Positions 32,775-41,564 of a DNA stretch of 64,000 bases are shown piece by piece (the stretch's first letter is position 1; each line of letters begins with the position of its first letter). Under the pieces are notes generated by a model that saw nothing but the letters and a program-made list of their open reading frames with translations, did not search any database and was not told the DNA's origin. Source of the stretch: Paenibacillus sp. H1-7 (GTDB taxonomy: Bacteria; Bacillota; Bacilli; Paenibacillales; NBRC-103111). Location of the stretch: NCBI RefSeq assembly GCF_022354825.1, contig NZ_CP031168.1:2047501-2111500 (forward strand), read 5' to 3'. The position numbers were made by a program, and so were the translations under genes.

Positions 32775-33227
32775 CTGCGGTTCATTGTCTGCCAGTTCCC
32801 ATTCCAGAGGGATGAAACGGGTTCCGGCAGACTTGTCAGCAACGTAACGGTAAGCCTGAAGGTCAGGCTTTTCTAAATCGAGCAGCGACAGGATCCAATG
32901 ACTCGGCATCTGGTGCCAGGCGGTTAGCAAATCTTCGTTGGACGGAATTGCCGGCGCCAGGGGATGGGAATGGATGATGCCGACGATAATTTCATTATTA
33001 TTGTCGTTTCTTCTGCTTGCTAAAGGTATCAAGGACGCCGGATCCATCTCAAAGCGTACGGCCGGTTCTTTTGCGACATTGGGCACAGGAGCAAACCTTT
33101 TTACCATTATCGTATTCCCATATGCCGCGCCAAATAAAAAGCCGCATGCTTCATGCGGCAGAGTCTGCAAGCAATGATCGACCATAGAAGATCGTACTGC
33201 AGGTGTAATGAGTATTTTATCGAACAT
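32757..33227 (-). CDS. JAMM/MPN-domain metallopeptidase
   Basis: A 156-residue single-domain zinc peptidase of the JAB1/MPN fold (M67). The catalytic Glu26 is in LPHEACGFLFG and the zinc motif HSHPLAPAIPSNED fits H-x-H-x7-S-x2-D exactly (His86, His88, Ser96, Asp99). Such proteins cleave isopeptide or thiocarboxylate-linked ubiquitin-like tails or act as general peptidases. No ThiS/MoaD or E1 gene is adjacent, so its substrate is open. Its last codons fall within a terminator hairpin. Confidence 0.88.
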   Translation of the reverse strand: MFDKILITPAVRSSMVDHCLQTLPHEACGFLFGAAYGNTIMVKRFAPVPNVAKEPAVRFEMDPASLIPLASRRNDNNNEIIVGIIHSHPLAPAIPSNEDLLTAWHQMPSHWILSLLDLEKPDLQAYRYVADKSAGTRFIPLEWELADNEPQQKNNP

Positions 33228-33289
33228 GATAGCTCTATAACCTCGATTGATTATCTTAAGCTTATTATAACCCGGTTAGAGGGGACGGT

Positions 33290-34600
33290 TCAACTGACTT
33301 TCCCCTCCGGCTTAATAAGGAAGAAGACAAGCCCCAATGTGATAAAAGCCAGAATCGTCACAGTTATAAATACAATCTGGTGAGACATATCCATCATCCA
33401 GCTGAACAGAGGCGGGCCGAAGGCAACCCCTAGAAAGCGCAAGCTGTTGTAGATCGAGGTGATCATGCCGCGCTCCTCTTTCTCGACGGAGCCTGTAATC
33501 ATCGTGTTGAGACAAGGGAGCAAAAGCCCCGTCCCGATACTGCTTAAGGTAAGTAAACCGATCAATACATACAGATTTTTACCCAGAAAGAAGATGCATG
33601 TTCCTAACGAAATGACCATAAGTGTCATTCCGATATTCATCAGCCACCTCATCAAAGTGCCGTTTTTCTTGATATTGGAACCTGTCGTGTAGGACGTGAC
33701 AACCATTCCGAGAAGCGGAATCGCCAGTACCAGACCCTTCATTACTCCGTCGATTTGATATGGGGGCTCCTCCAAAATATCCGATAAATAGAACAGAACG
33801 CCGAATAAAATGAAAAGGGCGAGCGAACCGGTGAAAAAGGCGGTAATAAGCCAGCGTCCTTTTTCCTTGAGAATTGTGCCGATTTTATGCAAGTAGGGCT
33901 TGAGCTTGGGAGCCGGCTGTTCTTTCTTAGGCTCTTTGAGCAGGAACATCACGGCGAGCAGGGACAACAGACAAAAGGCTGGAAAAGCAAAAAAAGCGGC
34001 ATACCAGACGATCAGCGCCAATAATGAACCGATTATCGGGCTGACGACTTTTCCTGTTCCGTTGGAAGCCTCGGTTAAGCCGAGCACTTTGCTCTCGGTT
34101 CCGCCTTTATACAAGTCTCCGGCGAGAGCCATGGCGATTGAAGCTGTACCGGCTGCCCCCAGGCCTTGAATGGCTCTGGCGATAATGACGATCGTATAGG
34201 ATTTCCAAACAGCGCCAAAGCCGGCCAGAATGCCAGCCGCTCCGTAAACGATCAATGAGGGAATCATGATTCCTTTACGGGAAAACCGGTCGGACAAATA
34301 CCCGGACACAGGAATGAATATTCCGGCAGTGAATGAAAAGAGCGTAATGATCAGGCTGCTTTGAAATTTGCTGACGCCAAGCTGTTCCTGCAGCTCAGGA
34401 AGAATCGGGACGAGCATGGAGTTGCCTAGTACCAACACAAGTGGTACGCTGGCTATGGCAATAAACTCCCATATAGACCCTTTGGAGCCTCCGGACGTGG
34501 TGCCGGTGTCGTCCTTTTTCGTTTTGGACCGCTGAGGCTGCTGATCGTCAATTTCACTTTCGAAGGTGATGTTCAACCTCCGCGATTTTGTCTTTTGCAT
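33290..34600 (-). CDS. MFS multidrug/metabolite exporter (DHA1-like)
   Basis: A 436-residue, 12-helix major facilitator with a 45-residue polar, charged N-terminal extension (rich in Lys, Asp, Ser and Gln). Motif A-type PVSGYLSDRFSRKGIM follows helix 2, and ARAIQGLGAAGTASIAMALAGDLY is typical of DHA1-family exporters. GAGGAG lies 11 bases before the ATG. Likely a proton-coupled drug or siderophore exporter related to YmfD-type proteins; the substrate is not inferable. Confidence 0.85.
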   Translation of the reverse strand: MQKTKSRRLNITFESEIDDQQPQRSKTKKDDTGTTSGGSKGSIWEFIAIASVPLVLVLGNSMLVPILPELQEQLGVSKFQSSLIITLFSFTAGIFIPVSGYLSDRFSRKGIMIPSLIVYGAAGILAGFGAVWKSYTIVIIARAIQGLGAAGTASIAMALAGDLYKGGTESKVLGLTEASNGTGKVVSPIIGSLLALIVWYAAFFAFPAFCLLSLLAVMFLLKEPKKEQPAPKLKPYLHKIGTILKEKGRWLITAFFTGSLALFILFGVLFYLSDILEEPPYQIDGVMKGLVLAIPLLGMVVTSYTTGSNIKKNGTLMRWLMNIGMTLMVISLGTCIFFLGKNLYVLIGLLTLSSIGTGLLLPCLNTMITGSVEKEERGMITSIYNSLRFLGVAFGPPLFSWMMDMSHQIVFITVTILAFITLGLVFFLIKPEGKVS

Positions 34601-34782
34601 CTGCAGAAATTCTCCTCTTCAGCTGCGTTATCGTAAATCTAATGTACCCCTTCATGAGAGATGTCATTCTTTCCTTTTCGTTTCCATGGAATTGACGAAC
34701 TAAGGAGCAAGCTTTTTGGTTACAATGAAATAGATGAGATCAGAGTGCACGTTGAAGACGACTATAGAAAGGGGAGGCAAGT

Positions 34783-35319
34783 ATGAAAAAGAACGTTACG
34801 GCCATGCTGCTGGCATTAGGCTTGGTTGCCCTGGCCGTATTTCAATTGGTTGAAACCAATAAGGAAGCGGAAGCCAGTGCTGGATATGCCAAAGAAATGG
34901 TATACAATAAGCCGGTTCCCTCATTTACTTTGCAGGGTCTGGACGGGAAGCAATATGCAATTGGCGGAGAGAGAGAGAAGCCCGTAATGATTAATTTCTG
35001 GGCATCCTGGTGCGGGCCGTGCCAAGAGGAGGCGCCGGCTCTGAAGAGCGTATATGACAAGTATGGTGACCGGTTCGACCTGTATGCCGTTAATGTCACA
35101 CGTCAGGACCGTATGGCTGACGTCCAGGCATTTGTCAAGCAGAACGGGTTCTCGTTCCCGATTCTTCTGGATAAAGAGGGGAAAACGGCGGAGATGTACC
35201 GGATCTTGTTCGTGCCGACCAGCTTCCTGATCGACCGCCACGGCAAGCTGCAGGAGGTCATTCACGTGCTGCCTCCGGATCAGCTCGAGAAGCGTATCCA
35301 AAGGCTTATCCAAAGCTGA
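34783..35319 (+). CDS. Membrane-anchored thiol-disulfide oxidoreductase (ResA/TlpA-like)
   Basis: A 178-residue extracytoplasmic thioredoxin. Residues 5-22 form an uncleaved membrane anchor. The active site WASWCGPC is at residues 74-80 (Cys77, Cys80), with the ResA-like Glu in QEEAP after it and the cis-Pro in FVPTSFLID. ResA-type proteins keep apocytochrome c thiols reduced or handle other exported thiols. It is monocistronic here, without ccs genes, so its partner is unknown. Confidence 0.9.
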   Translation: MKKNVTAMLLALGLVALAVFQLVETNKEAEASAGYAKEMVYNKPVPSFTLQGLDGKQYAIGGEREKPVMINFWASWCGPCQEEAPALKSVYDKYGDRFDLYAVNVTRQDRMADVQAFVKQNGFSFPILLDKEGKTAEMYRILFVPTSFLIDRHGKLQEVIHVLPPDQLEKRIQRLIQS

Positions 35320-35328
35320 ATAAAATGA

Positions 35329-35375
35329 AAAAAGCCGCTTCATCAGGAAGGCTCCTGCTTGAAGCGGCGTCTTTG
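35329..35375 (+). terminator. Terminator between the thioredoxin gene and cimA
   Basis: AAAAGCCGCTTCA and TGAAGCGGC arms with an inner CAGGA/TCCTG stem, followed by GTCTTTG; A-run side serves the convergent cimA gene. Confidence 0.85.
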
Positions 35376-35404
35376 TTTTTGAACGCTAACTCTCGCTGCT
35401 TAGA

Positions 35405-37024
35405 TTAATGATTTACAAGTCCGACGCGTTCCTTGTGATCATCGGAATGCACGATAGCTCTGGCTTTGCCGATTAACGCGTACCGGATACTGTCGATAAG
35501 CGCATCCCAGCTCGCTTCGATGACGTTGCCGGAAACGCCGACCGTGCTCCACGAGCCGGAAGAATCCGTCGTTTCGATCAAGACGCGTACCTTCGCCGCG
35601 GTAGTGTCCTTCTCATCGAGTACGCGAACTTTGTAATCGCTGAGGTACATAGACTGCAGAGCAGGGTAATACTGCTGCAGGCATTTGCGCAGAGCGTTAT
35701 CGAGCGCGTTGACCGGACCGTTGCCTTCGGCTGCGTTATATACGGTCTCTCCGTTAATCGTAAGCTTGACGATCGCTTCCGTAATAACCGGCTGATTCGC
35801 GTTTTTGACGACCATAATTTTGAACGAATCCAGCGTGAACGCTTCTTCCAGCTTCCCGTATGCATTACGGATCAACAGCTCCAGGGTGGCGTCGGCGCCT
35901 TCGAACTGGAAGCCTTGATGCTCCATTTCCTTGATCTGTTCAATAAGCTGCTTGGTCTGCTGATTGTTCGTATCGAAATCAAGACCCAGCTCTTGCGCCT
36001 TGAAAACGAGGTTGCTCTGCCCGGCAAGCTCGGACACAAGGACGCGCTGCTTGTTGCCTACAAGCTCCGGCTCGATGTGCTCGTACGTGCTGGAGTTGCG
36101 AAGGATGGCGGACACATGGATTCCGCCTTTGTGCGCGAATGCGGCGGAGCCGACATACGGCTGATTGACAGGCAGATGCATGTTGGCGATCTCGCTGACA
36201 TAGCGGGCGACGCTGCTCAGGCTGGCGAGCTGCTCTGCGCTGACACACTCATAATCAAGCTTTAATTGAAGATTCGGGATGATGGACACCAGATTCGCGT
36301 TGCCGCATCTTTCGCCGAATCCGTTGATCGTGCCTTGCACTTGCGTGGCGCCGGCCATTACTGCCGCGAGGCTGTTGGCGACACCGAGCTCACAGTCGTT
36401 ATGGGCGTGAATGCCGATCGGAGTGGAAATCGCCTGTCTCACGGTCGTTACGATCTGAGTGACCTCATGCGGCAGCGAACCGCCGTTCGTATCGCACAGA
36501 ACGATCCAGTCCGCTCCGGCTTCCTCCGCTTTTTTGATCGTTTGCAGAGCGTATTCGGAATTGTTCTTGTAGCCGTCAAAAAAATGCTCCGCATCATAGA
36601 TGACTTCCAATCCGTGGCTCTTCAAATATTTGACCGAATCGTAGATCATGGCCAGATTCTCTTCAAGCGTCGTTTGAATGGCTTGATGCACGTGGAAGTC
36701 CCACGATTTGCCGAAAATCGTTGCGACCGGAACGCCAACCTCCAGAATCCGGTTTAGGTTCATATCGTTCTCCGGAAGCGTGTCTTTGCGGCGCGTGCTG
36801 CCGAAAGCCGTTACTTTGGCATTTTTCAAATCAAGCTCTTTCACGCGGGTGAAAAATTCAATATCCTTGTTGTTGCTGCCTGGCCAGCCGCCTTCAATAT
36901 AGTGAATCCCAAGAGAGTCGAGCTTGCGGGCAATTTTCATTTTGTCTTCGACGGATAAGCTGATGCCTTCGCCTTGCGTGCCGTCTCTTAGAGTAGTGTC
37001 AAAGATTTTTACGGAAGTAGCCAT
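35405..37024 (-). CDS. cimA: Citramalate synthase
   Basis: A 539-residue DRE-TIM synthase that joins pyruvate and acetyl-CoA to make citramalate, a threonine-independent route to 2-oxobutanoate and isoleucine. The TIM barrel opens with KIFDTTLRDGTQGEG, and metal ligands lie in IHAHNDCELGVANSLAAVMAGATQVQGTINGFGERCGNANL. The C-terminal LeuA-type allosteric domain (about residues 410-530) is complete. Length matches CimA proteins of the 520-540 residue branch, distinguishing it from LeuA. SD AGGAGGA before the ATG; no T-box-like leader was found upstream. Confidence 0.92.
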   Translation of the reverse strand: MATSVKIFDTTLRDGTQGEGISLSVEDKMKIARKLDSLGIHYIEGGWPGSNNKDIEFFTRVKELDLKNAKVTAFGSTRRKDTLPENDMNLNRILEVGVPVATIFGKSWDFHVHQAIQTTLEENLAMIYDSVKYLKSHGLEVIYDAEHFFDGYKNNSEYALQTIKKAEEAGADWIVLCDTNGGSLPHEVTQIVTTVRQAISTPIGIHAHNDCELGVANSLAAVMAGATQVQGTINGFGERCGNANLVSIIPNLQLKLDYECVSAEQLASLSSVARYVSEIANMHLPVNQPYVGSAAFAHKGGIHVSAILRNSSTYEHIEPELVGNKQRVLVSELAGQSNLVFKAQELGLDFDTNNQQTKQLIEQIKEMEHQGFQFEGADATLELLIRNAYGKLEEAFTLDSFKIMVVKNANQPVITEAIVKLTINGETVYNAAEGNGPVNALDNALRKCLQQYYPALQSMYLSDYKVRVLDEKDTTAAKVRVLIETTDSSGSWSTVGVSGNVIEASWDALIDSIRYALIGKARAIVHSDDHKERVGLVNH

Positions 37025-37277
37025 GGATAGTCCTCCTGAATCATACTAAGCTTGCTCAAAATATAATTAATTATTATATCACACTCATCCGGAAGAAGGA
37101 TAATATTTTCAAAAATGAATGGATTGTGAAGGCTTCGGCTTGACCCTCCTTCTATGCAATTGTATGCTGAATTTATATCTTTCAAAACGGGATTCTGTAT
37201 CGAAAGAAGAATAGAGTACCTGAATTCGGGGGATGCGCTATGCAGAATCGAAGCGACATTATCGGATCGGTGGGCTT

Positions 37278-38573
37278 ATGAACCAAGATAATACAAATGC
37301 ATATCCTGTGAAGGGAAGAGTGATTCTTCATATCGATATGAACGCATTTTATTGCTCTGTTCACGAAGCGGTCGAGCCCGAGATCTATAAAGGGAAGCCA
37401 ACGGCTGTAGCGGGCAGCGTCGAGCTGAGAAAAGGCATCATCGTAACTTGCTCCTACGCAGCAAGAGCCCGAGGCATTAAGACCGGCATGCTCGTCGGTC
37501 AAGCGCTGAAGCAGTGTCCCGAGCTGCTGCTGATCCGGCCTGATTTTGATCTGTACTGGCAGTTTTCCAGGCGTTTCATGAACATTGCTTATGAGTTTTC
37601 GCCGCTGGTGGAAGCAATGTCCATCGATGAATGCTATGTCGACATCACCGGCTCGAAGCAGTTCGGCACTCCAGTCCATATTGCTGAGACTATTCAGAGA
37701 CGCATTCGCGAGGAGCTGCTGCTTCCGTGCTCGATCGGGATTGCTCCCAATAAGCTGCTGGCCAAAATGGCGTCGGATATGAAGAAGCCAAACGGCATAT
37801 CGATTTTGCGGAAAAGAGATGTACCGAATGTGCTGTGGAACCGCCCTTGTGCTGAATTGTACGGAATCGGAGCCAAAACGGCTGATAAGCTGAAGCGGTT
37901 GAACATTCATACGCTCGGGCAGCTGGCCCATGCGAACGAGAAGCTGCTGACAGAGCAGTTCGGGGTTATGGGGGCCACGTTGAAGCGCTCGGCTAACGGG
38001 GAGGACGAATCTCCAGTACAGACGGAGCATGAGCAGAGCAAATCCATTGGCCACACAACGACTTTGCCGACGAATTTTACGGAGCGATCCGACATTCATC
38101 GAGTGTTTCTGAATTTGGCCGACCAGGTGGGAAGACGGCTGCGCAGGCAAAAGCTTATCGCCCATACGGTACAAATCACGATTCGTGATCCGGACATGAA
38201 GACGATAACGAGAGCATCCAAGCTCAATGCGCCGACGGAAAACCGGGAGGACATTTACCATGCCGCCTGCAAGCTGTTCGAAGACCATTGGCCTTCGGGC
38301 AAGCCCGTCCGTCTGCTCGGCATCACGCTGCAGCATTTGCTGGCCAAGGACGAGGTGCCTGTTCAACTGGACCTGTTTGACTACAAGAAGCAGCCGGCCA
38401 AGGAAAAGCTGAATCAAGCAATGGATGCGCTGAGAGACAAATTCGGAGAGCACGCGATTCTGACGGCGGGTATGCTCGGAGACGACCCGTCGACCTTGAT
38501 TCGCAATCATAAGGCGCGGGGGACATCGCTTCAGATGGACCATTTGAAACGCAAACCGTTGGGGGATGAATGA
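37278..38573 (+). CDS. dinB: DNA polymerase IV (Y family)
   Basis: A 431-residue translesion polymerase. Catalytic motifs: VILHIDMNAFYCSVHEA (first Asp), CSYAARARGIKTGM (steric gate region) and SIDECYVDITGS (Asp-Glu pair). A helix-hairpin-helix (YGIGAKTADKLKRLNIHTLG) and little-finger domain follow. Near the C-terminus VPVQLDLFDYKK carries a QLDLF beta-clamp-binding motif. ATG 37278 is preferred; a 15-codon extension from 37233 has a weaker SD. Its stop overlaps the mobB start by ATGA. Confidence 0.93.
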   Translation: MNQDNTNAYPVKGRVILHIDMNAFYCSVHEAVEPEIYKGKPTAVAGSVELRKGIIVTCSYAARARGIKTGMLVGQALKQCPELLLIRPDFDLYWQFSRRFMNIAYEFSPLVEAMSIDECYVDITGSKQFGTPVHIAETIQRRIREELLLPCSIGIAPNKLLAKMASDMKKPNGISILRKRDVPNVLWNRPCAELYGIGAKTADKLKRLNIHTLGQLAHANEKLLTEQFGVMGATLKRSANGEDESPVQTEHEQSKSIGHTTTLPTNFTERSDIHRVFLNLADQVGRRLRRQKLIAHTVQITIRDPDMKTITRASKLNAPTENREDIYHAACKLFEDHWPSGKPVRLLGITLQHLLAKDEVPVQLDLFDYKKQPAKEKLNQAMDALRDKFGEHAILTAGMLGDDPSTLIRNHKARGTSLQMDHLKRKPLGDE

Positions 38574-39082
38574 CATTGACACCTGTGATAGGCTTTGCCG
38601 GCTATTCGGACAGCGGCAAAACAACGCTAATAGCCAAGCTGGTTCATTGCTTCCAGCTTCAAGGCCTTCGTACCGGGGTAATTAAACATGACGGTCATGG
38701 GCATTATAAAGAGGTCGCGGGGACGGATTCCTCGAAGTACAAGGAAGCGGGGGCGGGAGTGACTGTCGTCCTTTCACCGGATGGCTATACGTCGTTCGTC
38801 AGAAAGCCGCTCACCCTTGAACGGATGATAACCGAGCTGCAGATGCATGAGCTCGACATCGTTTTGGTAGAAGGCTTTAAGCAAGGAATGCATGATCAGA
38901 TTGCCTTGTACCGAAGCTCTGAGCAGAGCGGTATTTTATCGGTATTACCAAAGCCTCCCATCGCAGTGGTAGCTCCAAGTCAATTTCACGACAGCGTTAT
39001 CGGGTCCATCCCGTTTTTCGAACCTGATGATGTCGATTTGATCGCTGAATTTATCGCTCGGCATGTAAGAGAAAAAGGCTGA
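38570..39082 (+). CDS. mobB: Molybdopterin-guanine dinucleotide biosynthesis protein B
   Basis: A 170-residue P-loop GTPase that assists attachment of GMP to molybdopterin. Walker A is GYSDSGKTTLIAKL, followed by VIKHDGHGHYKEVAGTDSSKYKEAGAGVTV, the conserved MobB histidine/threonine region, and DIVLVEGFKQG. It overlaps dinB by four bases, so it is translationally coupled to it, but no other moa/moe genes are nearby; the pairing looks positional only. Confidence 0.92.
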   Translation: MTLTPVIGFAGYSDSGKTTLIAKLVHCFQLQGLRTGVIKHDGHGHYKEVAGTDSSKYKEAGAGVTVVLSPDGYTSFVRKPLTLERMITELQMHELDIVLVEGFKQGMHDQIALYRSSEQSGILSVLPKPPIAVVAPSQFHDSVIGSIPFFEPDDVDLIAEFIARHVREKG

Positions 39083-39108
39083 ATGTTCCGGCAGGACAGA
39101 CTTTCTAT

Positions 39109-39137
39109 TTGAACTTTTGCCGGTTTTATATTATATT
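39109..39137 (+). promoter_or_regulatory. Promoter of the ferredoxin gene
   Basis: TTGAAC (39109-39114) and TATATT (39132-39137) with a 17-base spacer; the start would be near 39144, about 43 bases before the ATG. Confidence 0.7.
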
Positions 39138-39171
39138 TTAGGATGAGATCACAATTGAGTAACAACTCTAG

Positions 39172-39420
<249 letters not shown>

Positions 39421-39469
39421 TAGCTTCATTGTCATCCGGCATCCGGCTATTATACAGATAACAACAGAA

Positions 39470-39512
39470 AGCTTCATTATTAGGTATTTAGGCCTAGTAA
39501 TGGAGTTTTTTT
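39470..39512 (+). terminator. Terminator of the ferredoxin gene
   Basis: CTTCATTATTAGG and CCTAGTAATGGAG form a stem with G-U pairs around TATTTAGG, followed by seven T residues. Confidence 0.85.
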
Positions 39513-39647
39513 GCGTCTGCAGACACTTTCTCGTTTTATCATGCTGTTGCATAGGCCAATAGGTGTGTGTTTACAAAAAACTTTATGTAGTTAATAAAAT
39601 AATGTGGTAATATTAGGTACGAAAACGTGGGGGCCGGAGGGACGAGG

Positions 39648-41480
39648 ATGATGAAAAATGTCAGGAAATCTGCCGTTATCGCAATCGGAAATGCGATTAT
39701 CGTATTGTTATGCTTCATTTTTATAACAGTAGGTCTTTGGAAGGTATTGTCGAATAGTGCTTTTGACTTTAATTTGAAGCAATCTATGTCAGGCGAACCG
39801 CATGAGGACATCGTAGTTGTCGGAATCGATACGGAATCGATCAAATCCGTAGGCCCGTATCCTTGGGACCGTAAGGTTTACGCCGAGCTGATCCGCAAGC
39901 TGGAGCAAGCCGGAGCTAAGGTGATAGGCTTCGATATCGAGTTTTACTCGGAAAGCAGCAATCCGCAAAGCGATAAGCTGTTCGCCGAGGAGATGTCTAA
40001 ATATAAAAATATCGTTCTGCCATCGCACGCGAACGTTGAAGGTGACTTCAGCCGTTCCACTACAGTAAAGGAAGGCGAGCTGATAACGGCGCGCAGCATC
40101 GAGCAGCCTATTTCGGCATTGCGCCAGTATGCCAACAGAGCTCATATCAACGCGGCTATCGACTCGGATGGAGTCATAAGGACGAATTGGCTGCAGATCA
40201 ACACGCCCGAAGGCGTGTTCCCGACGCTTGGATTGGCGATGGCTCAGCTGGCTGGCGTCAATGTAGATAAATACATCCACAGCGAGCCTTTACCCAACCG
40301 GCCCCGGTCGGAAATGTACATTAAATGGGATGCCAAGGAATTGAACTTTGAAACGGTTCCTTTCGCCCGTGTGCTTAACGGTTCGATTCCTCCCGATACG
40401 TTCAAGGACCGGCTCGTATTGGTAGGCTATACGGCACCCGGCTCCGATGAAGGCAGCACTTCGGTCGAGCGTCATATGCACCTGGTTTATGCACATGCCA
40501 ACATATTGAATCAAATCTTGAAGCAGCAGTGGATTCAGCCGACGAGCAGCCTAGTAACCCTTTCCATAGCGATCGTCATGATCCTGTTGTTCGGATTCCT
40601 TACCTGGAGATTGAAGCCGATTATCGGGATTGTGACCGTGTTCATCGTATCGGCGCTGATGATCCTGCTGCAATATATGACGTTTGCCTATAGCGATATC
40701 TACATAGATACCATCGGCGCAGTCGCAAGCGGTCTCATCTCGTATTTGGGCAATATTGCCATGAAAACGTATTTTGAAACGAAGCAAAAAAATTACATCA
40801 CGAAGCAGTTCGGACGTTATATTTCACCGGATCTTGTCAAGGAGATCGCCAAAAACGACTCGGAAATCAAGCTGGGGGGCATATCTAAGGACTTGTCCAT
40901 TTTGTTCCTCGATGTCCGCGGCTTCACTCCGCTGTCGGAGAAGCTCAAGCCCGAGGAAGTGGTTGATTTTCTGAACATGATGTTCAACTTGATCACCGAG
41001 AGGGCGCTGCACAATCACGGAACGATCGACAAGTTCATAGGGGATGCGGCCATGATCCTGTACAACGCGCCGCTGGACGTCCCTAACCATCCTTATTATG
41101 CGGTTAAGACGGCGTTCGAGATTCAGAAGGGGATGGAGAAAGTGCGTAAGGACGTGCTGGACAAATACGGCGTGACGATTAGCGTAGGGATCGGCATCAA
41201 CACGGGGAACGTCGTTGTCGGTAACATCGGCTCCTACCTGCGTGTCGATTATACGGCCATCGGAGATAACGTCAATACGGCGGCGAGAATCGAATCCAGT
41301 ACAAGCGCTAACCAGATCCTCGTATCCGAATCGACCTATGAGCTGACGAAAGACGATTTTGATTACGAATATGCCGGAGAAAAGCTTATGAAAGGGAAAA
41401 GCGTTCCTTTGAAGCTGTTCGAGGTGAAAGGCATCAAGCAAGCCCCGGCCAGCCAAAAGAATCGGGGAAAGGTGTCATAA
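39648..41480 (+). CDS. CHASE2-domain adenylate cyclase, class III
   Basis: A 610-residue membrane sensor-cyclase. An N-terminal helix (about 9-30) leads into an extracytoplasmic CHASE2 domain (about 32-300: DFNLKQSMSG...VVVGIDTESIKSVGPYPWDRKVYAELI), three transmembrane helices (about 305-375), and a C-terminal class III cyclase domain. The latter has the metal ligand in LSILFLDVRGFTPLSEK, GTIDKFIGDAAMILYNAP (Lys in DKFIGD favours adenine) and VDYTAIGDNVNTAARIES. It should make cAMP on an external cue. ATG 39648 follows GGAGG by 7 bases. It is followed without terminator by a FecR-domain gene. Confidence 0.9.
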   Translation: MMKNVRKSAVIAIGNAIIVLLCFIFITVGLWKVLSNSAFDFNLKQSMSGEPHEDIVVVGIDTESIKSVGPYPWDRKVYAELIRKLEQAGAKVIGFDIEFYSESSNPQSDKLFAEEMSKYKNIVLPSHANVEGDFSRSTTVKEGELITARSIEQPISALRQYANRAHINAAIDSDGVIRTNWLQINTPEGVFPTLGLAMAQLAGVNVDKYIHSEPLPNRPRSEMYIKWDAKELNFETVPFARVLNGSIPPDTFKDRLVLVGYTAPGSDEGSTSVERHMHLVYAHANILNQILKQQWIQPTSSLVTLSIAIVMILLFGFLTWRLKPIIGIVTVFIVSALMILLQYMTFAYSDIYIDTIGAVASGLISYLGNIAMKTYFETKQKNYITKQFGRYISPDLVKEIAKNDSEIKLGGISKDLSILFLDVRGFTPLSEKLKPEEVVDFLNMMFNLITERALHNHGTIDKFIGDAAMILYNAPLDVPNHPYYAVKTAFEIQKGMEKVRKDVLDKYGVTISVGIGINTGNVVVGNIGSYLRVDYTAIGDNVNTAARIESSTSANQILVSESTYELTKDDFDYEYAGEKLMKGKSVPLKLFEVKGIKQAPASQKNRGKVS

Positions 41481-41564
41481 ATCGCCAATTTTTGCATTGC
41501 CATCCTAAGGCTGCCCTTTTACAATAAATAGTATATAGAATGATAGATTGAGAGGAGATTGTTC

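Noticed and set aside
37025..37277. T-box or amino-acid-responsive leader upstream of cimA
   Set aside because: The region is A+T-rich, short, and has no AGGGTGGNACCGCG-like T-box sequence.
37182..38624. A 480-codon minus-strand frame opposite dinB
   Set aside because: Overlaps the whole of dinB, whose motifs are complete; composition is typical of a shadow frame.
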